Shown: positions 24,949 to 34,472, counted from the first letter of the stretch. The stretch: 64,000 bases of DNA from Rufibacter tibetensis (GCF_001310085.1 NZ_CP012643.1:2201001-2265000), one strand, 5' to 3'. Numbers and translations: made by a program. Notes: generated by a model from the letters alone, not told the origin.

Positions 24949-25809
24949 GTGAAAGCATCCTACCTTACTCAAGAAGGCATTAGGGCATTTATCCGGCAGG
25001 CCCTGCAGGAAGACGTAGCCGATGGCGACCACTCGTCATTGGCCTCTATTCCAGAGAGTGCCACTAACCAGGCAAAGCTCCTGGTGAAAGACCGTGGTGT
25101 GCTGGCCGGTGTGGAACTGGCCTGGAAAATCTTTCATGAAGTAGACCCTACGCTTAGGTTGGAGGTGTTTTTACAGGACGGGGCTCAAATCAACCATGGT
25201 GACATTGCTTTCACTGTGCACGGCAAAGCCCGGTCTATTTTGACCGCCGAGCGCCTGGTTCTGAACTGCATGCAGCGCATGAGTGGCATTGCCACGTACA
25301 CGCAGAGCCTCATGAAACTGATTGAAGGCACCGGCGCCAAATTACTGGACACCCGCAAGACCACGCCTAATTTCAGGATGATGGAAAAGTGGGCGGTTAT
25401 GATTGGCGGCGGTACAAATCACCGGTTTGGGCTATATGACATGATCATGCTCAAAGACAACCACGTAGACTATGCTGGGGGCATTAAGCAAGCGATTGAA
25501 GCCACCCACCGCTACCTGGAGAAACTGGGCAGAACGCTCAGGATTGAAGTAGAGACCCGAAATCTGGATGAGGTTCGGCAGGCACTGGAAACCGGCGGAA
25601 TTGACCGCATCATGCTAGACAACTTTGAAGTACCTTTGCTGCGCGAGGCAGTGGAACTGATTGACGGTCGCTACGAGACCGAGGCCTCTGGTGGTATCAA
25701 AGAAGAAACCATTAGAGCCGTAGCCGAGACGGGCGTGAACTACATTTCTGTAGGAGCACTCACCCACTCTAACCGCAGCCTGGACCTTAGTTTGAAAGCT
25801 TTTAAGTAA
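24949..25809 (+). CDS. nadC: Nicotinate-nucleotide pyrophosphorylase (carboxylating)
   Basis: A 286-residue quinolinate phosphoribosyltransferase, converting quinolinate and PRPP to nicotinate mononucleotide in de novo NAD synthesis. Family marks: RLVLNCMQRMSGIATYT, LLDTRKTTPNFRMMEKWAV (PRPP/quinolinate binding Arg and Lys), GGGTNHRFGLYDMIMLKDNH, IEVETRNLDE, IMLDNF, and EASGGIKEETI. I chose the GTG at 24949 because the upstream TTG (24919) would lie within the terminator hairpin; KASYLTQEGI is a normal family N-terminus. nadA and nadB are not in the window. Confidence 0.96.
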   Translation: MKASYLTQEGIRAFIRQALQEDVADGDHSSLASIPESATNQAKLLVKDRGVLAGVELAWKIFHEVDPTLRLEVFLQDGAQINHGDIAFTVHGKARSILTAERLVLNCMQRMSGIATYTQSLMKLIEGTGAKLLDTRKTTPNFRMMEKWAVMIGGGTNHRFGLYDMIMLKDNHVDYAGGIKQAIEATHRYLEKLGRTLRIEVETRNLDEVRQALETGGIDRIMLDNFEVPLLREAVELIDGRYETEASGGIKEETIRAVAETGVNYISVGALTHSNRSLDLSLKAFK

Positions 25810-25920
25810 AAAGACCCAATAAGAATACAGTAAACCAATAAAGGTAGAAGCGTAGAAAGCAGAAAGTTGGCAGGTGGAACATCATGATACATGATACTTG
25901 CTACGTGATACCACAGAATT

Positions 25921-26520
25921 ATGCAACAACCAAATCAACGCGGCGGACAACGGGTGCAGCAGCAACAGCCCTTCAACCCACTGGCCATCCGCACAAAGAA
26001 AAATCAGTTAGATAAGAATGACTACGCCAAAATGGCGCTGGTGCAGGTTTGGAAAAAAGAATGGTGGCGCGCATTGATTCCGCTGGTGCTGTTCTCTTTG
26101 CCGGCCGCTTTTGCCTTCTCATGGTGGTGGGTAGCCGGTGCCGTGATTGTAACTGTACTGTATGTGTTAGTGCGTTCCGCGCAAGTGATGGGTGTAACCC
26201 AGATGGAGCAAAGCAACGTGCTGTTTGAGCGCGTGATGTTTGAAATTGACCAGCGCCAGATTTTGATGAAGCGCAATGACCGCGAAGGCATGGCCCTGCA
26301 GTGGGAAATGATTGACCGCGTGGCCACCACCAAAGACGCCTACCAGATGTACCTGAAAGGCCCGGCCGCTGACCAACTGCCAAAAGGCTGGAAGGGTTGG
26401 GTAGCCAAGAACTTCAACGTACCCGTGTTCCTGCATCTGCCGTTCAAGATTTTCAACAACCCCAATGACATCAAACTCATGGAGTCATTGTTGCGCCGTA
26501 AAAACCTTATTCCCGCATAA
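25921..26520 (+). CDS. YcxB-like membrane protein
   Basis: A 199-residue protein: a Gln-rich N-terminus (MQQPNQRGGQRVQQQQPF), two adjacent membrane helices (ALIPLVLFSLPAAFAFSWWW and VAGAVIVTVLYVLVRSAQVM, about residues 51-91), and a cytoplasmic C-terminal domain of ~100 residues (VMFEIDQRQILMKRNDREGMALQWEMIDRVATTKDAYQMYL) resembling the YcxB-like domain. No enzyme motif is visible; function unknown. The 110-base gap after nadC contains an ATGATAC tandem duplication but no terminator. Confidence 0.75.
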   Translation: MQQPNQRGGQRVQQQQPFNPLAIRTKKNQLDKNDYAKMALVQVWKKEWWRALIPLVLFSLPAAFAFSWWWVAGAVIVTVLYVLVRSAQVMGVTQMEQSNVLFERVMFEIDQRQILMKRNDREGMALQWEMIDRVATTKDAYQMYLKGPAADQLPKGWKGWVAKNFNVPVFLHLPFKIFNNPNDIKLMESLLRRKNLIPA

Positions 26521-26566
26521 GCGTCTAAAAACAACAAAATCTGTTTTTGACTTAATATTCCCAAAA

Positions 26567-26881
26567 ATGATAAAAAATACACTTTCCCTTTTCGCCCTAG
26601 CTGGTGCGCTTTTGCTGGCCTCTTGCAGCAGCCAACCTTCTGACCTGCGCCCTGAATTAAAAGTATCCACAGATTCAGTGCCTCCAGGAATGCGGAACAA
26701 CACGGCTAACATTGACAACGCCCGCAATGAAGACGCAGTAACTCGTCCTGATGTGTTGATCAACCATGACGAGCACGAGAACAAAACCCAGCCAGGTACT
26801 GAGAAAGGTACTCGTTCAACCCAGAAAAGCGTGGAAAAAGAAGCTGTAGAAAACAACGCAGCAGGAGACCTCCATCAATAA
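26567..26881 (+). CDS. Small lipoprotein, unknown function
   Basis: A 104-residue predicted lipoprotein: MIKNTLSLFALAGALLLASC with lipobox LASC (Cys20), followed by a hydrophilic, probably disordered, Asn/Asp/Glu/Lys-rich chain with no cysteine. It lies 46 bases after the YcxB-like gene. The ATG at 26567 is chosen because it gives a normal lipoprotein signal; a longer in-frame extension upstream would overlap the previous gene. Confidence 0.65.
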   Translation: MIKNTLSLFALAGALLLASCSSQPSDLRPELKVSTDSVPPGMRNNTANIDNARNEDAVTRPDVLINHDEHENKTQPGTEKGTRSTQKSVEKEAVENNAAGDLHQ

Positions 26882-26894
26882 TACAACCCCATCT

Positions 26895-26944
26895 GAAGCC
26901 CGTTTTTGGTCTGTTTTTTGTAAAATGGGCCTAAAACGGGCTTC
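26895..26944. repeat. Intergenic palindrome copy
   Basis: GAAGCCCGTTTTTGGTCTG pairs with the right half AAAATGGGCCTAAAACGGG plus CTTC, 14 bases after the lipoprotein stop and 20 before the next ATG. Confidence 0.65.
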
Positions 26945-26963
26945 GGCGTACCTTCTAATTTCC

Positions 26964-27254
26964 ATGAGAAAGATCTCTTTAGTTTGGGCGATGACCCTGG
27001 CCTCTGTGGCCTTTGTTTCTTCCTGCAGTAACTCCTCTTCCGCAGACCAACCTGCGGCTGCTTCTACAGAGGAGGAAGCCACCACCCCGGCAGATTCAAC
27101 TTCAACCCAGGCCGGACAGCAGATGGCGTATATCTGCCCCATGAAGTGTGAAGGCAGTGCCAGCATGGAGCCTGGCAAATGCCCGGTTTGTAGCATGAAC
27201 CTGGAAAAGAATCCAGACTTCCATGCCTCGGCTGACTCTACCACTGCGCAGTAA
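26964..27254 (+). CDS. Lipoprotein with heavy-metal-binding domain (HMBD)
   Basis: A 96-residue lipoprotein: signal peptide with lipobox VSSC (Cys21), an acidic Ser/Thr/Ala linker, then the four-cysteine metal motif YICPMKCEG (56-64) and GKCPVCSMNL (71-80). This CPM...CPxCxM pattern is that of the HMBD found in CopA-type P-ATPases and CusB-type periplasmic adaptors, where it binds soft metals such as Cu or Zn. Here it is free-standing and membrane-anchored, probably a periplasmic metal trap (inference). A ZIP metal transporter is two genes downstream on the same strand. Confidence 0.85.
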   Translation: MRKISLVWAMTLASVAFVSSCSNSSSADQPAAASTEEEATTPADSTSTQAGQQMAYICPMKCEGSASMEPGKCPVCSMNLEKNPDFHASADSTTAQ

Positions 27255-27317
27255 GCTTTTGTCCCGGTTTTATCTGCCGGGCAAGAGGAGCTGCCTTCTT
27301 ACCTTTTCCGCACCCGC

Positions 27318-28052
27318 ATGATAAATCCGTCAGATTGGTTTTACACCTGGTTTGATTCGCCGTACTACCACCTGCTGTACAAGAACCGTGATGCCAAAGA
27401 GGCCCAGCGGTTCATGGACAACCTGTTGAACCATCTTCGGCCGAAGCCTACCTGCAAACTCATGGATCTGGCCTGCGGAAAAGGGAGACACGCCATCTAC
27501 CTGAACAAAAAGGGGTATGACGTGACTGGATTAGACTTGTCTGAGAAGAGCATAGCTTTTGCCAAACAGTTTGAGAATGAGCGTTTGCACTTCTTTGTGC
27601 ATGACATGCGGGAGGTGTTCCAGCCCGAAGCATTTGATTTCATTTTCAACCTGTTTACCTCCTTCGGGTATTTTGATGCCGATTATGAGAATGTGATCAC
27701 GCTGCGGGCCATTACGGACACGCTGAAACCAAAAGGCAAACTGGTCATTGATTTCATGAACACGCAGCGGGTGATTAACCGGTTGGTAGCCAAAGAAACA
27801 AAGGAGGTGGAAGGCATTACCTTTCACATTACCCGCAAAGTAGAGGCTGGTTTCATTCTTAAGACCATCAGGTTTGAAGACAAAGGCCAACCCTATGAAT
27901 TTATAGAAAGAGTACGGGCGCTCCGGTACCACGAGTTTATGGAGTACTTCCAGATGACCCAGCTTCGGCTTGCCGGCGTGTACGGTGATTACAGCCTGGG
28001 GCCCTATGATCCGGAGAAGAGCGAACGTATGATTTTCATCCTGAAGAAATAA
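27318..28052 (+). CDS. Class I SAM-dependent methyltransferase
   Basis: A 244-residue Rossmann-fold methyltransferase. Motif I is LMDLACGKGRHAIYL (about 49-63), followed by VTGLDLSEKSIAFA (acidic loop binding the SAM ribose) and FDFIFNLFTSFGYF (motif IV). The N-terminus WFYTWFDSPYYHLLYKNRD is typical of a Bacteroidota group of small unassigned methyltransferases. The acceptor is unknown. It lies 5 bases before the ZIP transporter gene, so the two are probably co-transcribed. Confidence 0.9.
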   Translation: MINPSDWFYTWFDSPYYHLLYKNRDAKEAQRFMDNLLNHLRPKPTCKLMDLACGKGRHAIYLNKKGYDVTGLDLSEKSIAFAKQFENERLHFFVHDMREVFQPEAFDFIFNLFTSFGYFDADYENVITLRAITDTLKPKGKLVIDFMNTQRVINRLVAKETKEVEGITFHITRKVEAGFILKTIRFEDKGQPYEFIERVRALRYHEFMEYFQMTQLRLAGVYGDYSLGPYDPEKSERMIFILKK

Positions 28053-28057
28053 ATTTC

Positions 28058-28843
28058 ATGATAGTAGCGGTCTCCGTTCTATTTTTTACGGTATTAGGTG
28101 CCGGGTGGCTTGTGCGTTTCCTGCCCAGAGACAACCAGCGGTGGCTCAAACTGCTGCTGGCCTTTAGTGGGGCGTACCTGTTTGCGCTCACCATTCTGCA
28201 CATTTTACCTGATGTTCTGCTCAGCACCGAAGACCCGCACAGAGTGGGCTTTTACATTCTGGCTGGTTTCTTTCTGCAACTGGTGCTGGAGGTTTTCTCC
28301 CATGGCGTGGAGCACGGGCATATTCATGCGCACCCAGAGGGCAACGGCCATCACCATCACGGCAGCTCTGTGCCGGTGCTGTTGCTGACGTCGCTCATTA
28401 TTCACTCTTTCCTGGAGGGCAGCGTGATGGTGCAAAGCCGCATGGCTGCCCAGCAGGCGCATGAACATCTGCACAGCCACGCCCATGTAGGCGATAACTT
28501 TTACCACATTCTGGCAGGCATTGCGCTGCACCATATTCCGGCGGCCATAGCCCTTATGTCAGTACTGGTGACGCAGCTGCACAGCTTTAAGAAAGCGTTT
28601 GGGTACTTGCTGCTGTTTGCCGTGGCTTCACCGGTGGGCTTGTTGTTCAGTAATTACGTGGCCCTGGAGAAACTGCTTTCGGGCGAAGCTTATACCGTTC
28701 TGTCTGGCTTAGTAGTGGGGAATTTCCTGCATATTTCCACCACCATTTTGTTTGAAACCAGTCCAGAGCACCGCTTCAACCAGGGCAAACTTCTGGCCAC
28801 CTTGGCCGGCGCTTTGATTGCTATTGGAGCCGGTATGTTGTAG
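28058..28843 (+). CDS. ZIP family divalent metal transporter
   Basis: A 261-residue inner-membrane protein with about seven or eight hydrophobic helices. The loop after the third helix is very His-rich (HGVEHGHIHAHPEG then HHHHGSS, and HEHLHSHAH further on), and the metal-path motifs HSFLEG and ALHHIPAAIALMSVL (helices IV-V) are present. ZIP proteins import Zn, Fe or Mn into the cytoplasm; the His loops suggest Zn (inference). Together with the HMBD lipoprotein this forms a small metal-handling group. A long palindrome follows 21 bases after the stop. Confidence 0.92.
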   Translation: MIVAVSVLFFTVLGAGWLVRFLPRDNQRWLKLLLAFSGAYLFALTILHILPDVLLSTEDPHRVGFYILAGFFLQLVLEVFSHGVEHGHIHAHPEGNGHHHHGSSVPVLLLTSLIIHSFLEGSVMVQSRMAAQQAHEHLHSHAHVGDNFYHILAGIALHHIPAAIALMSVLVTQLHSFKKAFGYLLLFAVASPVGLLFSNYVALEKLLSGEAYTVLSGLVVGNFLHISTTILFETSPEHRFNQGKLLATLAGALIAIGAGML

Positions 28844-28863
28844 AGCATAAATAGGAAACGATA

Positions 28864-28923
28864 AACCGCCCCTCTGCTTATAGCCTGATTTACAGAAAAC
28901 AAGCTATAAGCAGAGGGGCGGTT
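28864..28923. repeat. Intergenic palindrome copy, longest stem
   Basis: A perfect 21-bp stem (AACCGCCCCTCTGCTTATAG plus C) closes an 18-base loop containing TGATTTACAGAAAACAA. The core matches the palindrome family while the outer stem is unique, as expected if only the core is shared. Confidence 0.75.
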
Positions 28924-29065
28924 CTGTTTGGTGCTTTGCTCTTGAGCACTATCTTCACCTTTTTGCTTGAAATCAGGATTAAAATTTGCGGGATAATGAG
29001 CTAAGAATGAGCGGTCGCGCAGGTTTTTCGTACTAATATTTTCTACTCTGAAAGATGAAAGTGCT

Positions 29066-29740
29066 ATGAAAAGAATCATGGTTTTGCTCTCGGTGGTGGT
29101 GCTGGTAGGAGCCGTTGGTTTCTGGCTGTACAAACGCTACGGCGAGGGTCCTGAATACTCCCTTTATCAAATCAAACAAGCTGTAGATAACCGCGATTTG
29201 GTGGCCCTGGAGAAGTACGTAGACGTGGACCGTACCACAGCCAGTTTCCTGGACCAAGCTGTGCAGGCGGGCATGGCTGAGCTTCCTCAAAAGGAGCAAG
29301 CGCTAGCTGCTATGGCGCTGGGCATGGCCATGGCGTCTAAAAAGCAGGAGGTGCTGCAAACCCTGCGGGGCGGGATTGAAGAGTACGTAGCACACAGAAG
29401 ATCAATTGACGGAAAGCCGGCCGCAGTAACAGAGGAAGAGTGGGCGCAGCTGCAGGCGGTACTTCCCGTGCAGAAGCTTCTGAAAGAAAATCCTTTGATC
29501 AACAGCCGGCTGGAAGGCATCTCCTACGTGAACCGGGAAGACTCTCTGGCAGTAGTGGGGTTAGATCTGCGCGTGCCATCTAACCCTAATCCAGTTATTG
29601 TGGAGGTGCAGATGCTTGACCGCGGGAGTTATTGGCAGGTTGTAGGTTTGCCTAACGCCGGAGCCGTAATGAAGCAGCTTGGGTTACTGGAAACATTTAA
29701 GAACCTCCAGAACCTTCCCCAGTTTAAACTGCGCATGTAA
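29066..29740 (+). CDS. DUF2939-like membrane-anchored protein
   Basis: A 224-residue protein with one N-terminal membrane anchor (MKRIMVLLSVVVLVGAVGFW) and a periplasmic domain. The start YSLYQIKQAVDNRDLVALEKYVDVD is characteristic of DUF2939. A helical Ala-rich middle (MAELPQKEQALAAMALGMAMASKK) and a beta-rich end (SLAVVGLDLRVPSN, VIVEVQMLDRGSYWQVVGL) follow. No function is known. It stands alone between palindrome copies at 28864 and 29777. Confidence 0.8.
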   Translation: MKRIMVLLSVVVLVGAVGFWLYKRYGEGPEYSLYQIKQAVDNRDLVALEKYVDVDRTTASFLDQAVQAGMAELPQKEQALAAMALGMAMASKKQEVLQTLRGGIEEYVAHRRSIDGKPAAVTEEEWAQLQAVLPVQKLLKENPLINSRLEGISYVNREDSLAVVGLDLRVPSNPNPVIVEVQMLDRGSYWQVVGLPNAGAVMKQLGLLETFKNLQNLPQFKLRM

Positions 29741-29776
29741 CTCCCAGTTCAATCCTTACCACAAATTTATGTAGTC

Positions 29777-29814
29777 CATTTATAGGCTGTTTTACAGAAA
29801 GCAGCCTACAAATG
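29777..29814. repeat. Intergenic palindrome copy
   Basis: CATTTATAGGCTGTTTTAC faces AGAAAGCAGCCTACAAATG, an almost perfect 16-bp stem, 37 bases after one stop and 22 before the purU ATG. Confidence 0.7.
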
Positions 29815-29836
29815 AATGCCAGTCCTCTTCCAACCC

Positions 29837-30667
<831 letters not shown>

Positions 30668-30690
30668 AGGTTCCCAGCATGAATCTATAC

Positions 30691-30799
30691 TCTCTCAAGT
30701 TGTCATCCTGAAAGAATCTTGTGAGCAAGCGGTAATAGCAGCGATTAAGAGCCTTTCTGGTTCGCCCACAAGATCTTTCCAAGATGACAACGTGAGAGA
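30691..30799. mobile_element. MITE-like inverted-repeat element, copy 1
   Basis: A ~109-bp non-coding element. The left end TCTCTCAAGTTGTCATCCTG and the right end (AAGATGACAACGTGAGAGA) form long terminal inverted repeats; inside, AATCTTGTGAGCAAGCGGTA faces TTCGCCCACAAGATCTTT. A second copy in the same orientation lies at 53497-53607. Confidence 0.65.
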
Positions 30800-30835
30800 A
30801 ACTGCTTTCATGAACAATCAGCAATGCATAATCCT

Positions 30836-32203
30836 CTAGTACATCCGGGGCAACTCAATTCCCTTGATCTTCCTAAAGAGGCTGATGGCGCTGCTGTCGG
30901 TGAGGCCTGAGATGAAGTCAGTGATGTTGAGGATCTTCTCATAGGCATCTTCAGAAAGTTGACGTTGCGGACCTAGGAACTGATCAGGAACCAAATCCAA
31001 GTACTTGCGGTGACGGCCCGCCGATGGATCAAAGACCGCTTTCAGGAAGGCTTCCAGCAAACCGCCTAGTACTTCAAAGCCGGCAGCTTCAATCTCCAGC
31101 ACCGGGCGGTGACGGTAAATCTGGTCAATGGAGATCTTCTTGATGTCATCCAGAGCAGCTTTCTGCTGAACCAGGTTAATCAAAGACTGGTCAAAGGTGC
31201 CGTTCAGGATTTCTTCTTCGTGGTTCAGGAAAATGCCCGCGCACTCGTAGATCAGGTTGTTGATGATGACAGCCCGCCATAAGCCAAGCTGTTCCCGCCA
31301 ATCGTGGAACGTGGTGCTGTGTACTTTGCCCGGGCGTTCATTCAGCAGCGGGTACAAAAGCTCTCTGGCTTGCTCAAAAGGAATAAGACCCAATCGGCAA
31401 CCGTCTTCAAAGTCAATAATGCGGTAACAGATGTCATCGGCAGCTTCTACCAGAAAGGCCATGGGGTGCCGGTGAAACGCGTGTTCTCCGGCGGGTAACA
31501 AACCCAACTCCTCGGCAATTTTTCTGAAGTGCGCCTGCTCGGCCTGAAAGAAGCCGTACTTTTTCTCGCTGGCCTTTTTGGTGCCTTTCACCACCGCGTC
31601 TGAGGGGCGCGGGTATTTGGTGAAGGTGGCCAGCGTGCTGTAGGTAAGGCGCATGCCACAGGTGCCGGTGCTTTGGCCCGGATGGGTATGCGTGATAATC
31701 CGGAATCCGGCGGCGTTGCCTTCAAAATTCTGGAGGTCAGAAACCTGGGCAGGAGTTAAGTTTTGCAGAAACACAGCGGCCTCAGGGCTTCTGAAAAAAG
31801 AAGAGATGGCATCTTCGCCGGAATGGCCGAAAGGCGGATTTCCGATGTCATGCGTAAGGCAAGCCGCGGCCACCATGTCCCCAAAATCAGATTCCAGCAT
31901 GCCCGGATACGTCTGGAGAATGGCCGGATGCCGCTCCAACAGCACTTTGCCCACCATGCGGCCCAAAGAACGGCCTACGCAGGAGGTCTCCAAACTATGG
32001 GTAAGGCGGTTGTGCACGAAATCGCTTTCGGGCATGGGCATTACCTGCGTTTTGTTCTGTAAACGGCGAAAGGGCGTGGAAAACACCAGGCGGTCATAAT
32101 CGCGCTGAAACTCCCCGCGTACTGACTCATCTGTGGCGTGTTCTTTGGTTTGGGCATCAAAGCGCTTCTTGGAAATAAGGCGCTCCCAGTTCATCTGTGG
32201 CAT
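30836..32203 (-). CDS. dgt: dGTP triphosphohydrolase (HD domain)
   Basis: A 455-residue deoxynucleotide triphosphohydrolase, releasing triphosphate from dGTP or other dNTPs. The family N-terminus is present (FQRDYDRLVFSTPFRRLQNKTQV), then HNRLTHSLETSCVGRSLG with the first metal His, LTHDIGNPPFGHSGED with the HD pair, and the later HPMAFLVEAADDICYRIIDFED. The length and layout fit the Bacteroidota Dgt type. It may contribute to dNTP balance or phage resistance (known for E. coli Dgt and SAMHD1-like enzymes); nothing nearby argues for a defence role here. Confidence 0.95.
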   Translation of the reverse strand: MPQMNWERLISKKRFDAQTKEHATDESVRGEFQRDYDRLVFSTPFRRLQNKTQVMPMPESDFVHNRLTHSLETSCVGRSLGRMVGKVLLERHPAILQTYPGMLESDFGDMVAAACLTHDIGNPPFGHSGEDAISSFFRSPEAAVFLQNLTPAQVSDLQNFEGNAAGFRIITHTHPGQSTGTCGMRLTYSTLATFTKYPRPSDAVVKGTKKASEKKYGFFQAEQAHFRKIAEELGLLPAGEHAFHRHPMAFLVEAADDICYRIIDFEDGCRLGLIPFEQARELLYPLLNERPGKVHSTTFHDWREQLGLWRAVIINNLIYECAGIFLNHEEEILNGTFDQSLINLVQQKAALDDIKKISIDQIYRHRPVLEIEAAGFEVLGGLLEAFLKAVFDPSAGRHRKYLDLVPDQFLGPQRQLSEDAYEKILNITDFISGLTDSSAISLFRKIKGIELPRMY

Positions 32204-32270
32204 AACGAAACTCTAAACCCCGAAACTACACTTACTCCACGTTCAAACCAAACGAACAGGCAAAGGAAAG

Positions 32271-32320
32271 GCTTGCTGCTTAGGGCCTGTTTTCCAGAAA
32301 ACAGGCTCTAAGCAGCAAGC
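32271..32320. repeat. Intergenic palindrome copy, near-perfect
   Basis: 24-base arms with one mismatch and a 2-base centre: GCTTGCTGCTTAGGGCCTG ... CAGGCTCTAAGCAGCAAGC, core TTTTCCAGAAAA. It starts 4 bases past the stop of the minus-strand metalloprotease gene. Confidence 0.8.
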
Positions 32321-32324
32321 GAGA

Positions 32325-34472
32325 TTACTCCAGTTTCAGGTACCGGAGAGTGCCGCTATCGCGCGCGGTGGTCCATCTGATGAGCAACAAGCCTCTAACA
32401 ATAGGCGTCTTTTCATCATCGTTTTCAGGAAACAGCGTTAAATCATACCTGTTAGATTCAGGAGAAACCGAAATCTCAAAGGTTCGGTAAAGCCTGCCAG
32501 ATACATCATAGATAGCGAGCTGTACCCTTTCTTCCTGTGACGCATTGAAGTACAGGGAGGTCTGGTTTCCGCCGGGGTTAGGGGCCAGTTGTCGCACAAA
32601 GCCTGGGCCTACTACCTGTACCACATCTGAGTATTCCTGCGTGTTGTTAGACCTGATTACGCGCAGCCGGTAAAAGTTAAGTTGGTTGAGGGGCGCTGGG
32701 TCTGTGAACTCATAGGTTGCGGGTGTGCCTCTGGCGGGTACGCGACCAATGGTGGTGTACGTGATGCCGTCTGGACTTCTTTCTATGGCAAACTCAGTGA
32801 TACCGTTCTCCTGTTGCGTGGTCCATTGCAGCAATACTCGGTTATCTGCGGTAAGCTCACCCTCCAGATCAATCAACTCCACCGGAATAGCGCAGGCATT
32901 GGCCGTTTTAGGGACCATGGGGCTAACGTTGCAGGGCGGGGCTGTAACGCTGCGTTCTACCACATATCGGCCGCCAGCGATGTCTGTTTCAGCATTGAGG
33001 GTCCTGGAAGCCTGACCTGCGGCCACGGCGTAATGCATTACTGCTCTTGGTAAGATAAGATGGCTCAACTGATGGCCGTGCCCTAACTCATGTACCACCA
33101 CGCTCTGAAAGTCAAACTGGCGGTTGGTGGCAGCATCTGGACCGTACTGCCAGTCTGAACGACGGGCGTACTCCATGTCTATCTCTCTCACCCAGAAGTT
33201 AACGACAGTGCCCGTGATACAGCCCCGGTATCTGCTGATGGTACGGCCCAAAACGTTGGCGGGTAAGTCTCCGGTGTTGGCAAAAATGACAGAGTTGAAG
33301 TTGTCCTCGGCGGTAGTGGCCACAGGTGCATTGGAAATGGTGTTCCAGTTCACGAAGGTGGTACAAGACCACTCGTTCATGGAGCGCTTGAAGGCGTACA
33401 ACGCAGGTGTATTGCTTTCAAAGCTGGCCCCAAACCGGAACGTGTAACCGCCCTGTCTGTTCTGGTCTATAAGCCGTGGCTGGTAGCTTTGCTCAGGAAT
33501 ACCCCGGTCATCGTCTTTATAGCCCACATTGGAGTGAGCGTAAAAAATAGTGATGGAAAGGGCCGAAGTGGCGGTGTTAGGGTCATTGTTCACTACGCGC
33601 ACCTGGCCTGAACCTGCTGTGCCCCCGTCTATGCCGTAAGAAGGAACCTTCACCCTGATCTCGGTATCTGACCAGCTTAAGTAATCGGTGGCTAAGGGTT
33701 TTATAAAGGTCTTTCCGCCATCGTCAGCGTTCCGGAACTCCACGTAACCGGTGCCCCGGGTTGTCCCGAAGTTAGTACCCGTGATGGTGAGGACATCACC
33801 AGTGCCCGCCCGCAAAACAAGAGGACTCAGATTGGTGATCAAAGGGATTTGCCGCCGCTGGTTTTCAAGGGTAACTTTTGGCTTCAGGGCTGTATCCAGT
33901 TCCGTATTGGCTTTCACGGTGCGGACTGAGGTGCCCGAAACACGGGTAAGTGCGCCATAGACCTCCAGCGGGATAGAAGAGTAAGTAGTAAATGGATCCT
34001 TGCCCGTGCCTCCAGACAAGTTGTACTTGATAAAGCCTTGCATGCTACCATATACTGCATAGCGGGCGTTTTTCTTGGAAGTATGCAGGAAGAACACCCC
34101 CTGTTGCTGGGACTTCAGTTGAAGCGTAGAGGAATACACGTGCATGTCTAAGCCAACGCGGCCACCTTCGGTCACAATCTCCACTGTAGTGGAAACCGGG
34201 GTGCCTTTGAACACCTTGAAGACCTCCACCTGGTGGGCAGTGTATATGTTATGGTGCTGGTCATCCCAGAAAGAGCGCTGGCTTACCACTTTTCCTTCCA
34301 CCACCAGTTCAGCGGCTTGCATGCGTTCTTCCAGAGACAAGGGAATAAGCAAACAGGCGTCCTGCGCCTGAACTGCGGGAGTGGACAAGAATCCTAGACT
34401 TAAGGCTAGCAGAAAAACGAAAAGAAAGTTCTTTTGGGGGGAAGAAAAGGAACGGGTAAACCTATACTTCAT
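32325..34472 (-). CDS. T9SS-exported metzincin-like zinc metalloprotease
   Basis: A 715-residue secreted protein: signal peptide ending VQAQD, an N-terminal beta domain (LEERMQAAELVVEGKVVSQ), an IPT/TIG domain (ITNLSPLVLRAGTGDVLTI, about 215-310), a metallopeptidase domain with HELGHGHQLSH (His461, Glu462, His465, His471) and a Met-turn-like AVMHYAV, then a fibronectin-like domain (LLQWTTQQENGITEFAIERS) and a T9SS C-terminal domain (LAPNPGGNQTSLYF ... RYLKLE). The zinc motif has Gln where metzincins normally have Gly (HExxHxxGxxH). It likely acts on proteins outside the cell. The ATG at 34472 is chosen over a GTG at 34478. Confidence 0.88.
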   Translation of the reverse strand: MKYRFTRSFSSPQKNFLFVFLLALSLGFLSTPAVQAQDACLLIPLSLEERMQAAELVVEGKVVSQRSFWDDQHHNIYTAHQVEVFKVFKGTPVSTTVEIVTEGGRVGLDMHVYSSTLQLKSQQQGVFFLHTSKKNARYAVYGSMQGFIKYNLSGGTGKDPFTTYSSIPLEVYGALTRVSGTSVRTVKANTELDTALKPKVTLENQRRQIPLITNLSPLVLRAGTGDVLTITGTNFGTTRGTGYVEFRNADDGGKTFIKPLATDYLSWSDTEIRVKVPSYGIDGGTAGSGQVRVVNNDPNTATSALSITIFYAHSNVGYKDDDRGIPEQSYQPRLIDQNRQGGYTFRFGASFESNTPALYAFKRSMNEWSCTTFVNWNTISNAPVATTAEDNFNSVIFANTGDLPANVLGRTISRYRGCITGTVVNFWVREIDMEYARRSDWQYGPDAATNRQFDFQSVVVHELGHGHQLSHLILPRAVMHYAVAAGQASRTLNAETDIAGGRYVVERSVTAPPCNVSPMVPKTANACAIPVELIDLEGELTADNRVLLQWTTQQENGITEFAIERSPDGITYTTIGRVPARGTPATYEFTDPAPLNQLNFYRLRVIRSNNTQEYSDVVQVVGPGFVRQLAPNPGGNQTSLYFNASQEERVQLAIYDVSGRLYRTFEISVSPESNRYDLTLFPENDDEKTPIVRGLLLIRWTTARDSGTLRYLKLE

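Noticed and set aside
25884-25911. Short tandem repeat ATGATAC-ATGATAC with a third partial copy
   Set aside because: Only two exact units between nadC and the next gene; no evidence of function, and too short for a regulatory or mobile call.
30836-32203. dgt as part of an antiphage defence island
   Set aside because: The gene is a standard housekeeping-type dGTPase with no neighbouring defence genes; the MITE-like element nearby is not evidence of an island.
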